Source: Spirochaetales bacterium
GTDB lineage: Bacteria > Spirochaetota > Spirochaetia > SZUA-6 > DRHE01
Assembly (NCBI GenBank): GCA_011049745.1
Contig: DRHE01000035.1
Coordinates: 1 to 5,016, forward strand
Length of the DNA stretch: 5,016 nt
Direction: 5' to 3'
Under the pieces are notes generated by a model. The model did not search any database. It was given only the letters and a program-made list of their open reading frames with translations, and was not told where the DNA came from. Below are positions 1 through 5,016 of this stretch, piece after piece (within the stretch, counting starts at the first letter, position 1; each line of letters starts with the position of its first letter). Position numbers and translations under genes: made by a program.

Positions 1-1
1 T

Positions 2-274
2 ACCAGGAAGCTCTCTATCCCGGTATACAGCATAGGTGCGGGTCCAATGTGTGACGGACAGCTGTTGATTGTCTCCGACTTGATCGGGCAATTCCAGGCC
101 TTTACACCTAAATTCGTTAAGAAGTACGCCAATGTTGCAGAGGTAATTACCAATGCGATGAAGGAGTATGTAAAAGAGGTCAGGGCAAATACTTTTCCTA
201 CCGATGAATACTGCTATCATATGCTCAAGGGGGAAGGGGAAAAATTCCGGGAACTGATCAAGGAATATGAATAG
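2..274 (+). CDS. panB: 3-methyl-2-oxobutanoate hydroxymethyltransferase (ketopantoate hydroxymethyltransferase), C-terminal part
   Basis: This is the 3' end of a gene that begins left of the window; 90 codons are visible, ending in TAG. PanB transfers a hydroxymethyl group from 5,10-methylenetetrahydrofolate to 2-oxoisovalerate, giving ketopantoate, the first committed step of pantothenate and coenzyme A synthesis in the cytoplasm. Seen in the sequence: the family signature SIGAGPMCDGQLLIVSDLIG at fragment residues 10-29, then FTPKFVKKYANV, then a helical EYVKEVRANTFP tail, all typical of the PanB C-terminus. The usual family length is about 260-280 residues, so roughly one third is present. 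The catalytic and metal-binding residues lie mostly upstream and cannot be checked. The tail after TFP is somewhat extended (ends KFRELIKEYE). No panC or panD follows on this strand, so any pan operon must extend to the left. A PanB paralogue with another role cannot be excluded. Confidence 0.9.
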   Translation, partial: TRKLSIPVYSIGAGPMCDGQLLIVSDLIGQFQAFTPKFVKKYANVAEVITNAMKEYVKEVRANTFPTDEYCYHMLKGEGEKFRELIKEYE

Positions 275-314
275 TCAGGCCAATGTTCTTGAACCTGGAC
301 TCATTAGCTGATTT

Positions 315-320
315 AAGGAG
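315..320 (+). promoter_or_regulatory. Ribosome binding site for the 144-residue protein
   Basis: AAGGAG lies 6 bases before the ATG at 327, an ideal Shine-Dalgarno spacing. It fixes the start and shows that the N-terminus of this gene is genuine, even though the rest of the protein looks abnormal. The 52-base gap after panB has no evident promoter or terminator, so the two genes are probably cotranscribed. Confidence 0.75.
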
Positions 321-326
321 AAAAAC

Positions 327-761
327 ATGAGCAATTTGCGCAAGCGGCTGGCCATGAGCCCGGAGCGTTTAAAAGAGATCAATGATTTTATACTGGCTGA
401 AGATAATAAGCTGGTCAGTGATCTTATTGAGATCGTAGAGAAATACGGCGGTCCTGAACAGATCAACCGCAAGTCGATTGTTCGCCAGCCATATAACCGT
501 AGACAGGAACTGGTGGAGGTCTCTAAAGAGGTTCCCAATATATCTGCCAAGCATGAAGGAGCCGACCCGGAGATCGATGCCGAGCGCGAGCATCCCAGTG
601 ATATACTCGAATATTTTCTTCCTAAAGAAGAAATCTTGGAGAGGGGACTTATGGAGGCTTTAGAGCACAGCTATCTGGATAAACATAATGCGCTGAATGA
701 GACGGCAAATGCCCTTCCCAGGGCCGGCATCGGCGTAATAGCTGCAGCAAATATACACTAA
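327..761 (+). CDS. Unrecognised 144-residue protein, possibly an internally deleted remnant of a larger enzyme
   Basis: The start is well supported by an AAGGAG site. Residues 1-49 (starts MSNLRKRLAMSPERLKEIND, ends GGPEQINRK) are a charged helical segment that reads like a normal N-terminus. Residues 50-144 begin SIVRQPYNRR, continue with ISAKHEGADPEID and REHPSDILEYFLPKEEI, and end GIGVIAAANIH. From memory, and unverified, both parts resemble the two ends of one conserved Clostridia protein of roughly 450-500 residues. That would make this an in-frame internal deletion joining near codon 49-50. No signal peptide or membrane segment is visible, so a cytoplasmic location is likely. It lies 52 bases after panB, probably in the same transcript, and its stop overlaps the stop of the opposing AraC gene by 4 bases. 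The alternative is an intact small protein of unknown function; no function is assigned. Confidence 0.6.
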   Translation: MSNLRKRLAMSPERLKEINDFILAEDNKLVSDLIEIVEKYGGPEQINRKSIVRQPYNRRQELVEVSKEVPNISAKHEGADPEIDAEREHPSDILEYFLPKEEILERGLMEALEHSYLDKHNALNETANALPRAGIGVIAAANIH

Positions 762-1909
762 AATTGTAGTTGTGATTGCCTGCGGTAAGCCCCCGGGGTG
801 ATCTTCCGGTGCTTTTTAAAGATCTTGTTAAAATAGCTCTGGTCATTGAAACCGGTCCTGAAGGCCACTTCATTTACATTCAGGGACTGATCATCCAGTA
901 AAAAACAAGCCTGCTCGATCCGGAACCTGTTCAATTGATCGCTGAAGGTATGACCGGTTTTTTCCTTGAATACCCTGGAAAAGTAGGCAGGCGACATGTT
1001 GCAGTAGCGGGCAACACCATCCCTGGTAAGCTCACGGCTCAGGTTATTTTTCATATGCTCCAGCGCGAGGGCAATAGCCGGAGGCGGGGAAATGGATCCT
1101 GAATAGAAACTGGTATTTATAAAATCCTCGAGCCAGCTGGTAAGCCAGCCGCTTAGGGCTACTTCATCGGTAACCTCGTGGAAGTCTTTGAAATAGGAAC
1201 TGTTTACACCTAACAGCTCCCGGGAGTCAGCGCCCCTTTCTACGCTGGCACGGTACATGAGCACAACCATCTCCAGTACCAGGGTTTTTAGAATATCAAA
1301 ATTGTCCCTGCCCAGGTTATAAACGCCAACCAGGATCCTGTTTATAATCTCTCTGGCCTTTTCCCGGTCACGTTTTTTGATCGCGGTAAGCAGCTCAAAC
1401 TCATCACGAAGATAGATCTCTCGCGGGTGCTGATGAGGATTTTTTTTAGAAGTGTGGATTATCTCAGCGTGTTGTGCCGAGTTTCTGCCCTTTTCTGAAT
1501 TTATCTTCATTAAACTGCTGTTGCAGATATTCTCCCTGCAGACCACATTCATTAGCAGGCGGGCAGCAGCTCCAACCCGGATCTCCCTTGCCCCCAGCCG
1601 CTCTTTTTCATGGGATGCAGAAAATATGCCGCCCAGGATGATGTTATTAAGAGAAATTGGAACTGTCCAGACGTATATATCCCGATTATCCAGTACAATA
1701 TAGGGCTCGCCCCAACGCAGGGATTCCTTCACCATTTGCTCAAGATCTATGTTTCGCTGATGTGCTTCAGCCCACGGATAGTATGGACAGCCGTCAAGCT
1801 CAATCCGGCTGCCGCATATCAGGGCCAGACCGTATGAGGTTTCCTTATGGTATTGGCTGGTCAGATCCTTGAAAAGGGTAGGGGAAAAGAGGCACTTCCA
1901 GGAAACCAT
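758..1909 (-). CDS. AraC-family transcriptional regulator with N-terminal PocR-like sensor domain
   Basis: This 383-residue cytoplasmic DNA-binding protein has a clear C-terminal AraC/XylS double helix-turn-helix at about residues 280-378. The first helix-turn-helix spans 291-319 (LTRDGVARYCNMSPAYFSRVFKEKTG). The second spans 343-376 (NEVAFRTGFNDQSYFNKIFKK, then ITPGAYR), the classic family signature. Residues about 25-126 form a putative ligand-binding domain with Cys32 and Cys41 and a core of YVWTVPISLNNIILGGIFSA. This resembles PocR/GAF-like sensor domains of clostridial AraC regulators, though the match is by eye only. A helical linker (about 165-265) is of the kind seen in YesN/PocR-type proteins. 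The ATG is chosen because an in-frame TAG lies a few codons upstream and the next Met is at residue 59. There is no Shine-Dalgarno site. It is divergent from the DUF401 transporter, which it probably controls; the inducer is unknown. Confidence 0.9.
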   Translation of the reverse strand: MVSWKCLFSPTLFKDLTSQYHKETSYGLALICGSRIELDGCPYYPWAEAHQRNIDLEQMVKESLRWGEPYIVLDNRDIYVWTVPISLNNIILGGIFSASHEKERLGAREIRVGAAARLLMNVVCRENICNSSLMKINSEKGRNSAQHAEIIHTSKKNPHQHPREIYLRDEFELLTAIKKRDREKAREIINRILVGVYNLGRDNFDILKTLVLEMVVLMYRASVERGADSRELLGVNSSYFKDFHEVTDEVALSGWLTSWLEDFINTSFYSGSISPPPAIALALEHMKNNLSRELTRDGVARYCNMSPAYFSRVFKEKTGHTFSDQLNRFRIEQACFLLDDQSLNVNEVAFRTGFNDQSYFNKIFKKHRKITPGAYRRQSQLQF

Positions 1910-1912
1910 GTG

Positions 1913-1918
1913 ATTATA
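1913..1918 (-). promoter_or_regulatory. Possible -10 box of the araC-type gene
   Basis: On the minus strand this reads TATAAT, ending 3 bases before the ATG, which is too close for a conventional leader. A -35 at the right distance is poor (ACTTTA at 17 bases). An alternative pairing is TTGTAC, 16 bases, TAGTAT slightly upstream, which would start transcription within a few bases of the ATG. Together with the missing Shine-Dalgarno site, this hints at a very short or leaderless transcript, but the evidence is weak. Confidence 0.3.
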
Positions 1919-1920
1919 AT

Positions 1921-1947
1921 ACTAAAACAGAGTACTAAAGTACAAGT
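1921..1947. repeat. Tandem direct repeat, candidate regulator operator
   Basis: Two adjacent half-similar units lie head to tail: ACTAAAACAGAGT (1921-1933) and ACTAAAGTACAAGT (1934-1947). They share ACTAAA at the left and end AGAGT or AAGT. They lie just upstream of the AraC-type start, within its probable promoter, and in the shared region with the transporter. AraC-family proteins usually bind direct repeats, so this is a reasonable operator for autoregulation and for control of the transporter. The short 13-14 base period is below the roughly 21-base spacing typical of the family, and the region is AT-rich, so chance is possible. Confidence 0.3.
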
Positions 1948-2011
1948 ATAAATTTGTCCTGTGCTCTGGTTATAGATAAAAAGAAATTGTATGATCACTG
2001 AATATTTATAT

Positions 2012-2046
2012 GGGGTGATAGCTGCTCGCCGGTCTATTATCGCCCC
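2012..2046 (+). other. Hairpin in the probable 5' leader of the transporter gene
   Basis: GGGGTGATA (2012-2020) pairs with TATCGCCCC (2038-2046) in a 9-bp stem with one U-G wobble and a 17-base loop. It sits in an otherwise AT-rich intergenic region, 21 bases before the AAGGAG ribosome binding site. No T-run follows directly, so it is not an intrinsic terminator as drawn. The left arm can also pair less perfectly with TCATCCCCC (2054-2062), which is followed by TTTT. It may be an RNA regulatory element or a DNA site; no known riboswitch class is recognised. Confidence 0.3.
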
Positions 2047-2067
2047 TGGTGCGTCATCCCCCTTTTC

Positions 2068-2073
2068 AAGGAG
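2068..2073 (+). promoter_or_regulatory. Ribosome binding site of the DUF401 transporter
   Basis: AAGGAG lies 11 bases before the ATG at 2085, slightly far. Another ATG at 2078, only 4 bases away, opens a reading frame of just four codons (M-L-N-G-stop) that overlaps the real start. An in-frame TGA at 2082-2084 directly precedes the 2085 ATG, so the transporter cannot start earlier. Confidence 0.6.
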
Positions 2074-2084
2074 TTGAATGTTGA

Positions 2085-3392
2085 ATGGTTGAATTTCTTC
2101 TTACCCTGCCGGCAGTGGTGAAGATCATTGCTTCTTTAGTACTGATAGTGGCGGTTAACAGGTTTTTAAAGCAGCTTCTCTATTCTGTGCTGATCGGCGC
2201 CCTCTTTTTAGGGCTCTGGTGCGGCCATTCACTATTCAGTCTTCTCTTTATTGCCTGGCAGCGTTTTTCTTCTATTGATAACCTGATGCTCATGGTAGTG
2301 ATTATCGAGGTGATCAGCCTGAGCACCCTGATGTCCCGTTCCAGGGTTATGGCTGATCTGGTCGAGGCAGTACAGTCGCGGATTTCCCGGCGAGCCGCAC
2401 TTGCTGTGCTGCCGGCCATTATCGGACTGCTGCCCATGCCCGGCGGCGCCTATTTCTCTGCTCCCATGGTGGATAGCTGTGATACGGAAAAGAACATTCA
2501 ATCACTGTTGAAGACCAAAATCAACTACTGGTTCAGACATATCTGGGAGGGCTGGTGGCCCCTCTATCCCGGTTTCTTAGTTGCCGTGGACATTATGAAT
2601 GTGGAAATATGGCAGTTTATGCTCGTCCAGATTCCAGTCTCTCTGCTGACCGTTTTGAGTGGTTACTGGTTCCTTTTAAGAAGAGTGCCGGTTGCTGCCC
2701 GTATTAAGGATGAGAAGAGCACCGGACCGGACCGAAAAAACGGTCAGCCTCTATTGGTTCTGATTACTCCCATTCTGGTTACGATTGCGGTATATGCACT
2801 GATCACTATTTTCCTGCCCTTTATTGGGCAGATAAATAAATATCTGCCCATGATTGTTGGTCTTTTAATGGCTGTGATCACCCTGCAGGCGCAGCGCCCC
2901 CAGCCGGCAAAAGAGTGGCGGCAGATAATATTCACTAAGAGGACGCTCTTTCTGGTGCTGCTGATAGGCGCAGTGCGGATATATGGGGCTGTTATTGATA
3001 CCCCCCTGCCAACGGGACTTCTTCTGGTGGAACAGATGCGCCTGGAACTGGTGCAATGGGGTATACCTTTCCTTGCAGTTATGGCTCTTATACCGCTTTT
3101 CAGCGGCATGGCTATGGGGGTTACGGTGGGTTATGTGGGCGCCAGTTTTCCAATTGTCTTAAGCCTGCTCGGCCCTGATCCTTCCCTTATGAGTATCCTA
3201 TCAGCCTGTATGCTGGCCTATGGCACCGGCTTTGTAGGTCAAATGCTCACTCCCATGCATGTCTGCCTGGTTGTAACCAATGATTATTTTAAAACCCGTC
3301 TATTTCCCAGCATCATATCTCTTTTAAAACCGGCGGCAGGGGTCTCGATTGGTATATTTGCCTTCTATTTCTTCTTACAATTCTTCGTCTGA
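2085..3392 (+). CDS. DUF401-family integral membrane protein, probable transporter
   Basis: This 435-residue polytopic inner-membrane protein carries the motifs I associate with DUF401 (Pfam PF04165), of the ion-transporter-like superfamily. Seen: LLPMPGGAYFSAPMVD at 115-130, INYWFRHIWEGWWPLYPG at 146-163, SGMAMGVTVGYVGASFPI at 340-357, and GQMLTPMHVCLVVTNDYF at 385-402. About ten hydrophobic segments are visible, including roughly 8-24, 31-58, 68-82, 104-119, 178-198, 222-246, 253-267, 287-304, 326-345 and 415-434. A polar cytoplasmic-type loop (about 203-221) divides the two halves. The paired Gly/Pro-rich motifs in each half suggest re-entrant hairpins from an ancient duplication, as in other carriers of this superfamily. 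Length is normal for the family and the gene appears intact. Its substrate is unknown; an organic anion is a guess. The divergent AraC-type gene is the likely regulator. No convincing promoter was found in the 175-base upstream region. Confidence 0.85.
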   Translation: MVEFLLTLPAVVKIIASLVLIVAVNRFLKQLLYSVLIGALFLGLWCGHSLFSLLFIAWQRFSSIDNLMLMVVIIEVISLSTLMSRSRVMADLVEAVQSRISRRAALAVLPAIIGLLPMPGGAYFSAPMVDSCDTEKNIQSLLKTKINYWFRHIWEGWWPLYPGFLVAVDIMNVEIWQFMLVQIPVSLLTVLSGYWFLLRRVPVAARIKDEKSTGPDRKNGQPLLVLITPILVTIAVYALITIFLPFIGQINKYLPMIVGLLMAVITLQAQRPQPAKEWRQIIFTKRTLFLVLLIGAVRIYGAVIDTPLPTGLLLVEQMRLELVQWGIPFLAVMALIPLFSGMAMGVTVGYVGASFPIVLSLLGPDPSLMSILSACMLAYGTGFVGQMLTPMHVCLVVTNDYFKTRLFPSIISLLKPAAGVSIGIFAFYFFLQFFV

Positions 3393-3464
3393 AGCCATGT
3401 TATTTCTCTGTTTTAATTGAATATACCTTCATATTTCTCGCGTAAAATAAGAATAAATATTCAT

Positions 3465-3493
3465 TTGACACGGGTGAAACTATTTTATATATT
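3465..3493 (+). promoter_or_regulatory. SigmaA-type promoter giving a leaderless AAA ATPase transcript
   Basis: TTGACA (3465-3470, perfect -35), a 17-base spacer, and TATATT (3488-3493, five of six matches to TATAAT). The -10 ends 6 bases before the ATG at 3500, so the expected transcription start falls on or within a base of the A of the start codon. No Shine-Dalgarno sequence precedes the ATG, consistent with leaderless translation. An imperfect palindrome GAATAAATATTC (3451-3462) lies just upstream of the -35. The 107-base gap after the transporter holds nothing else and no clear terminator. Confidence 0.75.
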
Positions 3494-3499
3494 ATCAGA

Positions 3500-4744
3500 A
3501 TGGAGATTAAAAAACGACAAATCGATCAGTATATATGGGATGAGGAGATTATCGGAAAGAAAATGGTATTCTTATCAGGCCCAAGGCAGATCGGTAAGAC
3601 AACATACGCTAAATCCCTTATAAAAGAAAGATTTACCGGAGCTTACTTCAACTGGGACAATCCGCAAATACGCAAAAGTTTTACGGAAGATCCGTTTTTC
3701 TTTTTAAAAAATTACCAGGCAGGTGAGTTTCTGGTAGTTTTTGATGAGATACATAAAAGACACCAGTGGAAAGACATTTTAAAAGGAGCGTACGATTCGG
3801 TTGACCCGGCAATCCGTTTTCTGGTAACAGGAAGCGCTCGCTTGGAGTGGTTCAGGAAATCGGGAGATTCTCTTATTGGCAGATACGCGCATTTTCACCT
3901 TCTGCCGTTATCCTTTTCGGAGCTTGTTAATCGAAACATTAAAGAATTATGGTTGTGCAGGGAGGACGACTGGAAAGATCCGACTGCTTCTTTTCTTGAA
4001 TGGCTGGAAGAGTCTAAAACACAAGAAGATTATAGAGATACCTTTGAGCATCTGTTGCAGTTCGGAGGTTTTCCGGAACCTGTAGCCAGGGCTTCAACTC
4101 GCTTTTTAAATAAATGGAAAAACGATTATATTACCCTGCTTGTGACTGAAGATTTAAGAGAGCTCTCAAATATCAAAGATATCGACAGGATGGAGAACAT
4201 TGTCAGATTGCTTCCGGAACATACCGGTAGTCCCCTTTCAATTTCTTCATTAGCCGGAGATATCGGGTCCAATTATCATACTGTAAAGAGTTCTATTCAG
4301 CAGTTGGAAAAGTTATGGCTCTTGTTTATGGTTCCCCCCTGGCACAAAAGGTTGAACAGGACAATCAGGAAAGAACCAAAATATTATTTTACCAACTGGA
4401 TTTATATTGAGGACGAAGGAATCCGCCTTGAAAATCTTATTGCAACCCACCTGCTGAAGGCATGCATGCTATGGACCGATTGCGGGTTCGGTAATGCCGG
4501 ATTATGGTATATACGTAATTTTGACGGTGGTGAAATCGATTTTCTGATTACTCTGAATAATAAACCGGCTTTATTGGTTGAGAGTAAAACCTCAAGGGAC
4601 CATATTTCAAAACCAGCGAGAAATTTTCAAGAATTAATTGGGGTTCCCCTGGTTCAGACAGTAAACCACCCTGGAATATATAAGAAACTTGATGAAAAAA
4701 CCTTCATCCTGTCAATTGAACGATTTTTAAGTCTTATTCCCTGA
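3500..4744 (+). CDS. AAA_14/DUF4143 family P-loop ATPase
   Basis: This 414-residue predicted cytoplasmic ATP-binding protein belongs to a large family of uncertain function. N-terminal AAA domain: Walker A GPRQIGKTT at 27-35, Walker B FLVVFDEIHK at 77-86, a sensor-1-like LVTGSARL at 108-115, and LIGRYAHFHLLPLSFSEL at 125-142, a hallmark of the family with a possible arginine finger at Arg128. A wHTH-like stretch follows at about 246-278. The C-terminal DUF4143 domain contains ENLIATHLLKA (311-321), GGEIDFLI (343-350) and LLVESK (358-363). Glu311, Asp347 and Glu361-x-Lys363 match the spacing logic of a PD-(D/E)XK nuclease-like core. Activity is not established for the family. Length is typical and no key residue is missing. 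The ATG is chosen by the promoter geometry and by the normal distance to Walker A. Base composition is visibly AT-richer than the preceding transporter, suggesting separate acquisition. It is probably its own transcription unit. Confidence 0.9.
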   Translation: MEIKKRQIDQYIWDEEIIGKKMVFLSGPRQIGKTTYAKSLIKERFTGAYFNWDNPQIRKSFTEDPFFFLKNYQAGEFLVVFDEIHKRHQWKDILKGAYDSVDPAIRFLVTGSARLEWFRKSGDSLIGRYAHFHLLPLSFSELVNRNIKELWLCREDDWKDPTASFLEWLEESKTQEDYRDTFEHLLQFGGFPEPVARASTRFLNKWKNDYITLLVTEDLRELSNIKDIDRMENIVRLLPEHTGSPLSISSLAGDIGSNYHTVKSSIQQLEKLWLLFMVPPWHKRLNRTIRKEPKYYFTNWIYIEDEGIRLENLIATHLLKACMLWTDCGFGNAGLWYIRNFDGGEIDFLITLNNKPALLVESKTSRDHISKPARNFQELIGVPLVQTVNHPGIYKKLDEKTFILSIERFLSLIP

Positions 4745-4748
4745 ATGA

Positions 4749-4778
4749 TTGATAATATTCTTAATATGGCAGTATAAT
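4749..4778 (+). promoter_or_regulatory. SigmaA-type promoter of the downstream small gene, also leaderless
   Basis: TTGATA (4749-4754, five of six matches), an 18-base spacer, and a perfect TATAAT (4773-4778), starting 5 bases after the stop codon of the AAA ATPase gene. The -10 ends 6 bases before the ATG at 4785, placing the expected transcription start on the start codon. No Shine-Dalgarno is present. The spacer contains a small AT-only inverted repeat (ATATT CTT AATAT, 4755-4767), which could be an operator but is short. Confidence 0.75.
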
Positions 4779-4784
4779 AGTAGT

Positions 4785-5016
4785 ATGAACGAGTATAAAA
4801 AAATGATTGCTAAATTAGCTGAAAGGCTTAAGCAGAATGAAACAGGCAGGCAGGATTTTTTTAAGGGCCTGGGAAAGCATCTAGCCAACCTTGAAGCGAG
4901 TCCTTTTATAAAAACCAACCTGGAGTCTTCCTATAAAAAAATCGTTGATTTAAACAGAGAGCTTCCTGAACATAGACAGCAGATCAATAAAATAGTGAGG
5001 GATACAGCCCGGCATA
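4785..5016 (+). CDS. Unrecognised helical protein, 5' part only
   Basis: An open frame of 77 codons starts at ATG 4785 and continues past the right edge without a stop. It is supported by a strong promoter directly in front and by coding-like composition. The protein begins MNEYKKMIAKLAERLKQN, then has GRQDFFKGLGKHLANLEASP, then SSYKKIVDLNRELPEHRQQI and ends in a charged stretch (KIVRDTARH). It is rich in Lys, Glu, Arg, Leu and Gln with few Gly or Pro residues, so it is probably all helical and possibly coiled coil. No signal peptide or membrane segment is seen in this part. I do not recognise the family and assign no function. An internal ATG at 4803 is an alternative start, but the promoter geometry favours 4785. 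Its AT-rich composition matches the AAA ATPase gene rather than the transporter. Confidence 0.65.
   Translation, partial: MNEYKKMIAKLAERLKQNETGRQDFFKGLGKHLANLEASPFIKTNLESSYKKIVDLNRELPEHRQQINKIVRDTARH

Noticed and set aside
275..326. Inverted-repeat bases (GTTC TT GAAC, flanked by CAGG and CCTG) between panB and the next gene, considered as a terminator.
   Set aside because: The inner loop would be 2 bases, the arms are interrupted by a 5-base bulge, and no T-run follows.
787..828. CCGG-loop-CCGG followed by TGCTTTTT on the plus strand, considered as a terminator for the 144-residue gene.
   Set aside because: The stem is only about 4 bp and lies inside the conserved helix-turn-helix coding region of the opposing gene, so the bases are explained by coding.
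1452..1872. Several plus-strand open frames opposite the AraC-type gene.
   Set aside because: They are antisense shadows of a clearly conserved minus-strand protein, with no ribosome binding site and no recognisable protein features.
2180..3109. Minus-strand open frames inside the transporter gene.
   Set aside because: They lie antisense to conserved DUF401 motifs, and their Arg/Ser/His/Ile-biased composition is typical of reverse-frame artefacts.
3393..3464. AT-rich inverted repeats (AATAT...ATATT and GAATAAATATTC) after the transporter, considered as a terminator.
   Set aside because: The stems are 5 bp of A/T pairs only, with no following T-run; at most an operator next to the -35 box.
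4727..4918. A 63-codon minus-strand open frame with a hydrophobic stretch, overlapping the end of the ATPase gene and the start of the last gene.
   Set aside because: It is antisense to a better supported frame with a strong promoter, and its hydrophobicity arises from the complement of Lys/Glu-rich codons.

Overview
The window looks like a low-to-moderate GC anaerobic Firmicute (Bacillota, class Clostridia-like). The evidence is AAGGAG-type ribosome binding sites, sigmaA-type promoters, a DUF401 membrane protein, an AAA/DUF4143 ATPase, and protein sequence style. This is an inference from gene style only; no marker fixes the taxon.

Layout, left to right. (1) Positions 2-274 (+) are the C-terminal third of ketopantoate hydroxymethyltransferase (panB). 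(2) Positions 327-761 (+) hold a 144-residue protein with a good ribosome binding site. It reads like the N-terminus of a larger protein joined directly to that protein's C-terminus, so it may be an internally deleted remnant. Its stop codon overlaps by 4 bases the stop of the next, convergent gene. (3) Positions 758-1909 (-) encode an AraC-family regulator with a putative N-terminal sensor domain. (4) Positions 1910-2084 are a divergent control region containing tandem ACTAAA-type repeats, a 9-bp hairpin in the probable transporter leader, and a crowded translation start. (5) Positions 2085-3392 (+) encode a DUF401-family multi-pass membrane protein, a probable transporter and the natural candidate target of the regulator. 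(6) Positions 3500-4744 (+) encode an AAA_14/DUF4143 ATPase, AT-richer than the transporter. (7) From position 4785 (+) an unrecognised, helical, charged protein starts and runs off the right edge.

The regulator and transporter probably form a sensor/transport pair: a cytoplasmic AraC protein senses a small molecule and controls the divergent carrier. The substrate cannot be read from the sequence. The two right-hand genes share a notable start architecture. Each has a near-consensus sigmaA promoter whose -10 box ends exactly 6 bases before the ATG, with no Shine-Dalgarno sequence, which predicts leaderless mRNAs.

No tRNA, rRNA, CRISPR array, insertion sequence or convincing intrinsic terminator was seen. 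No undescribed multi-gene system is evident. The points most worth checking are the paired leaderless promoters and the apparently collapsed gene at 327-761.
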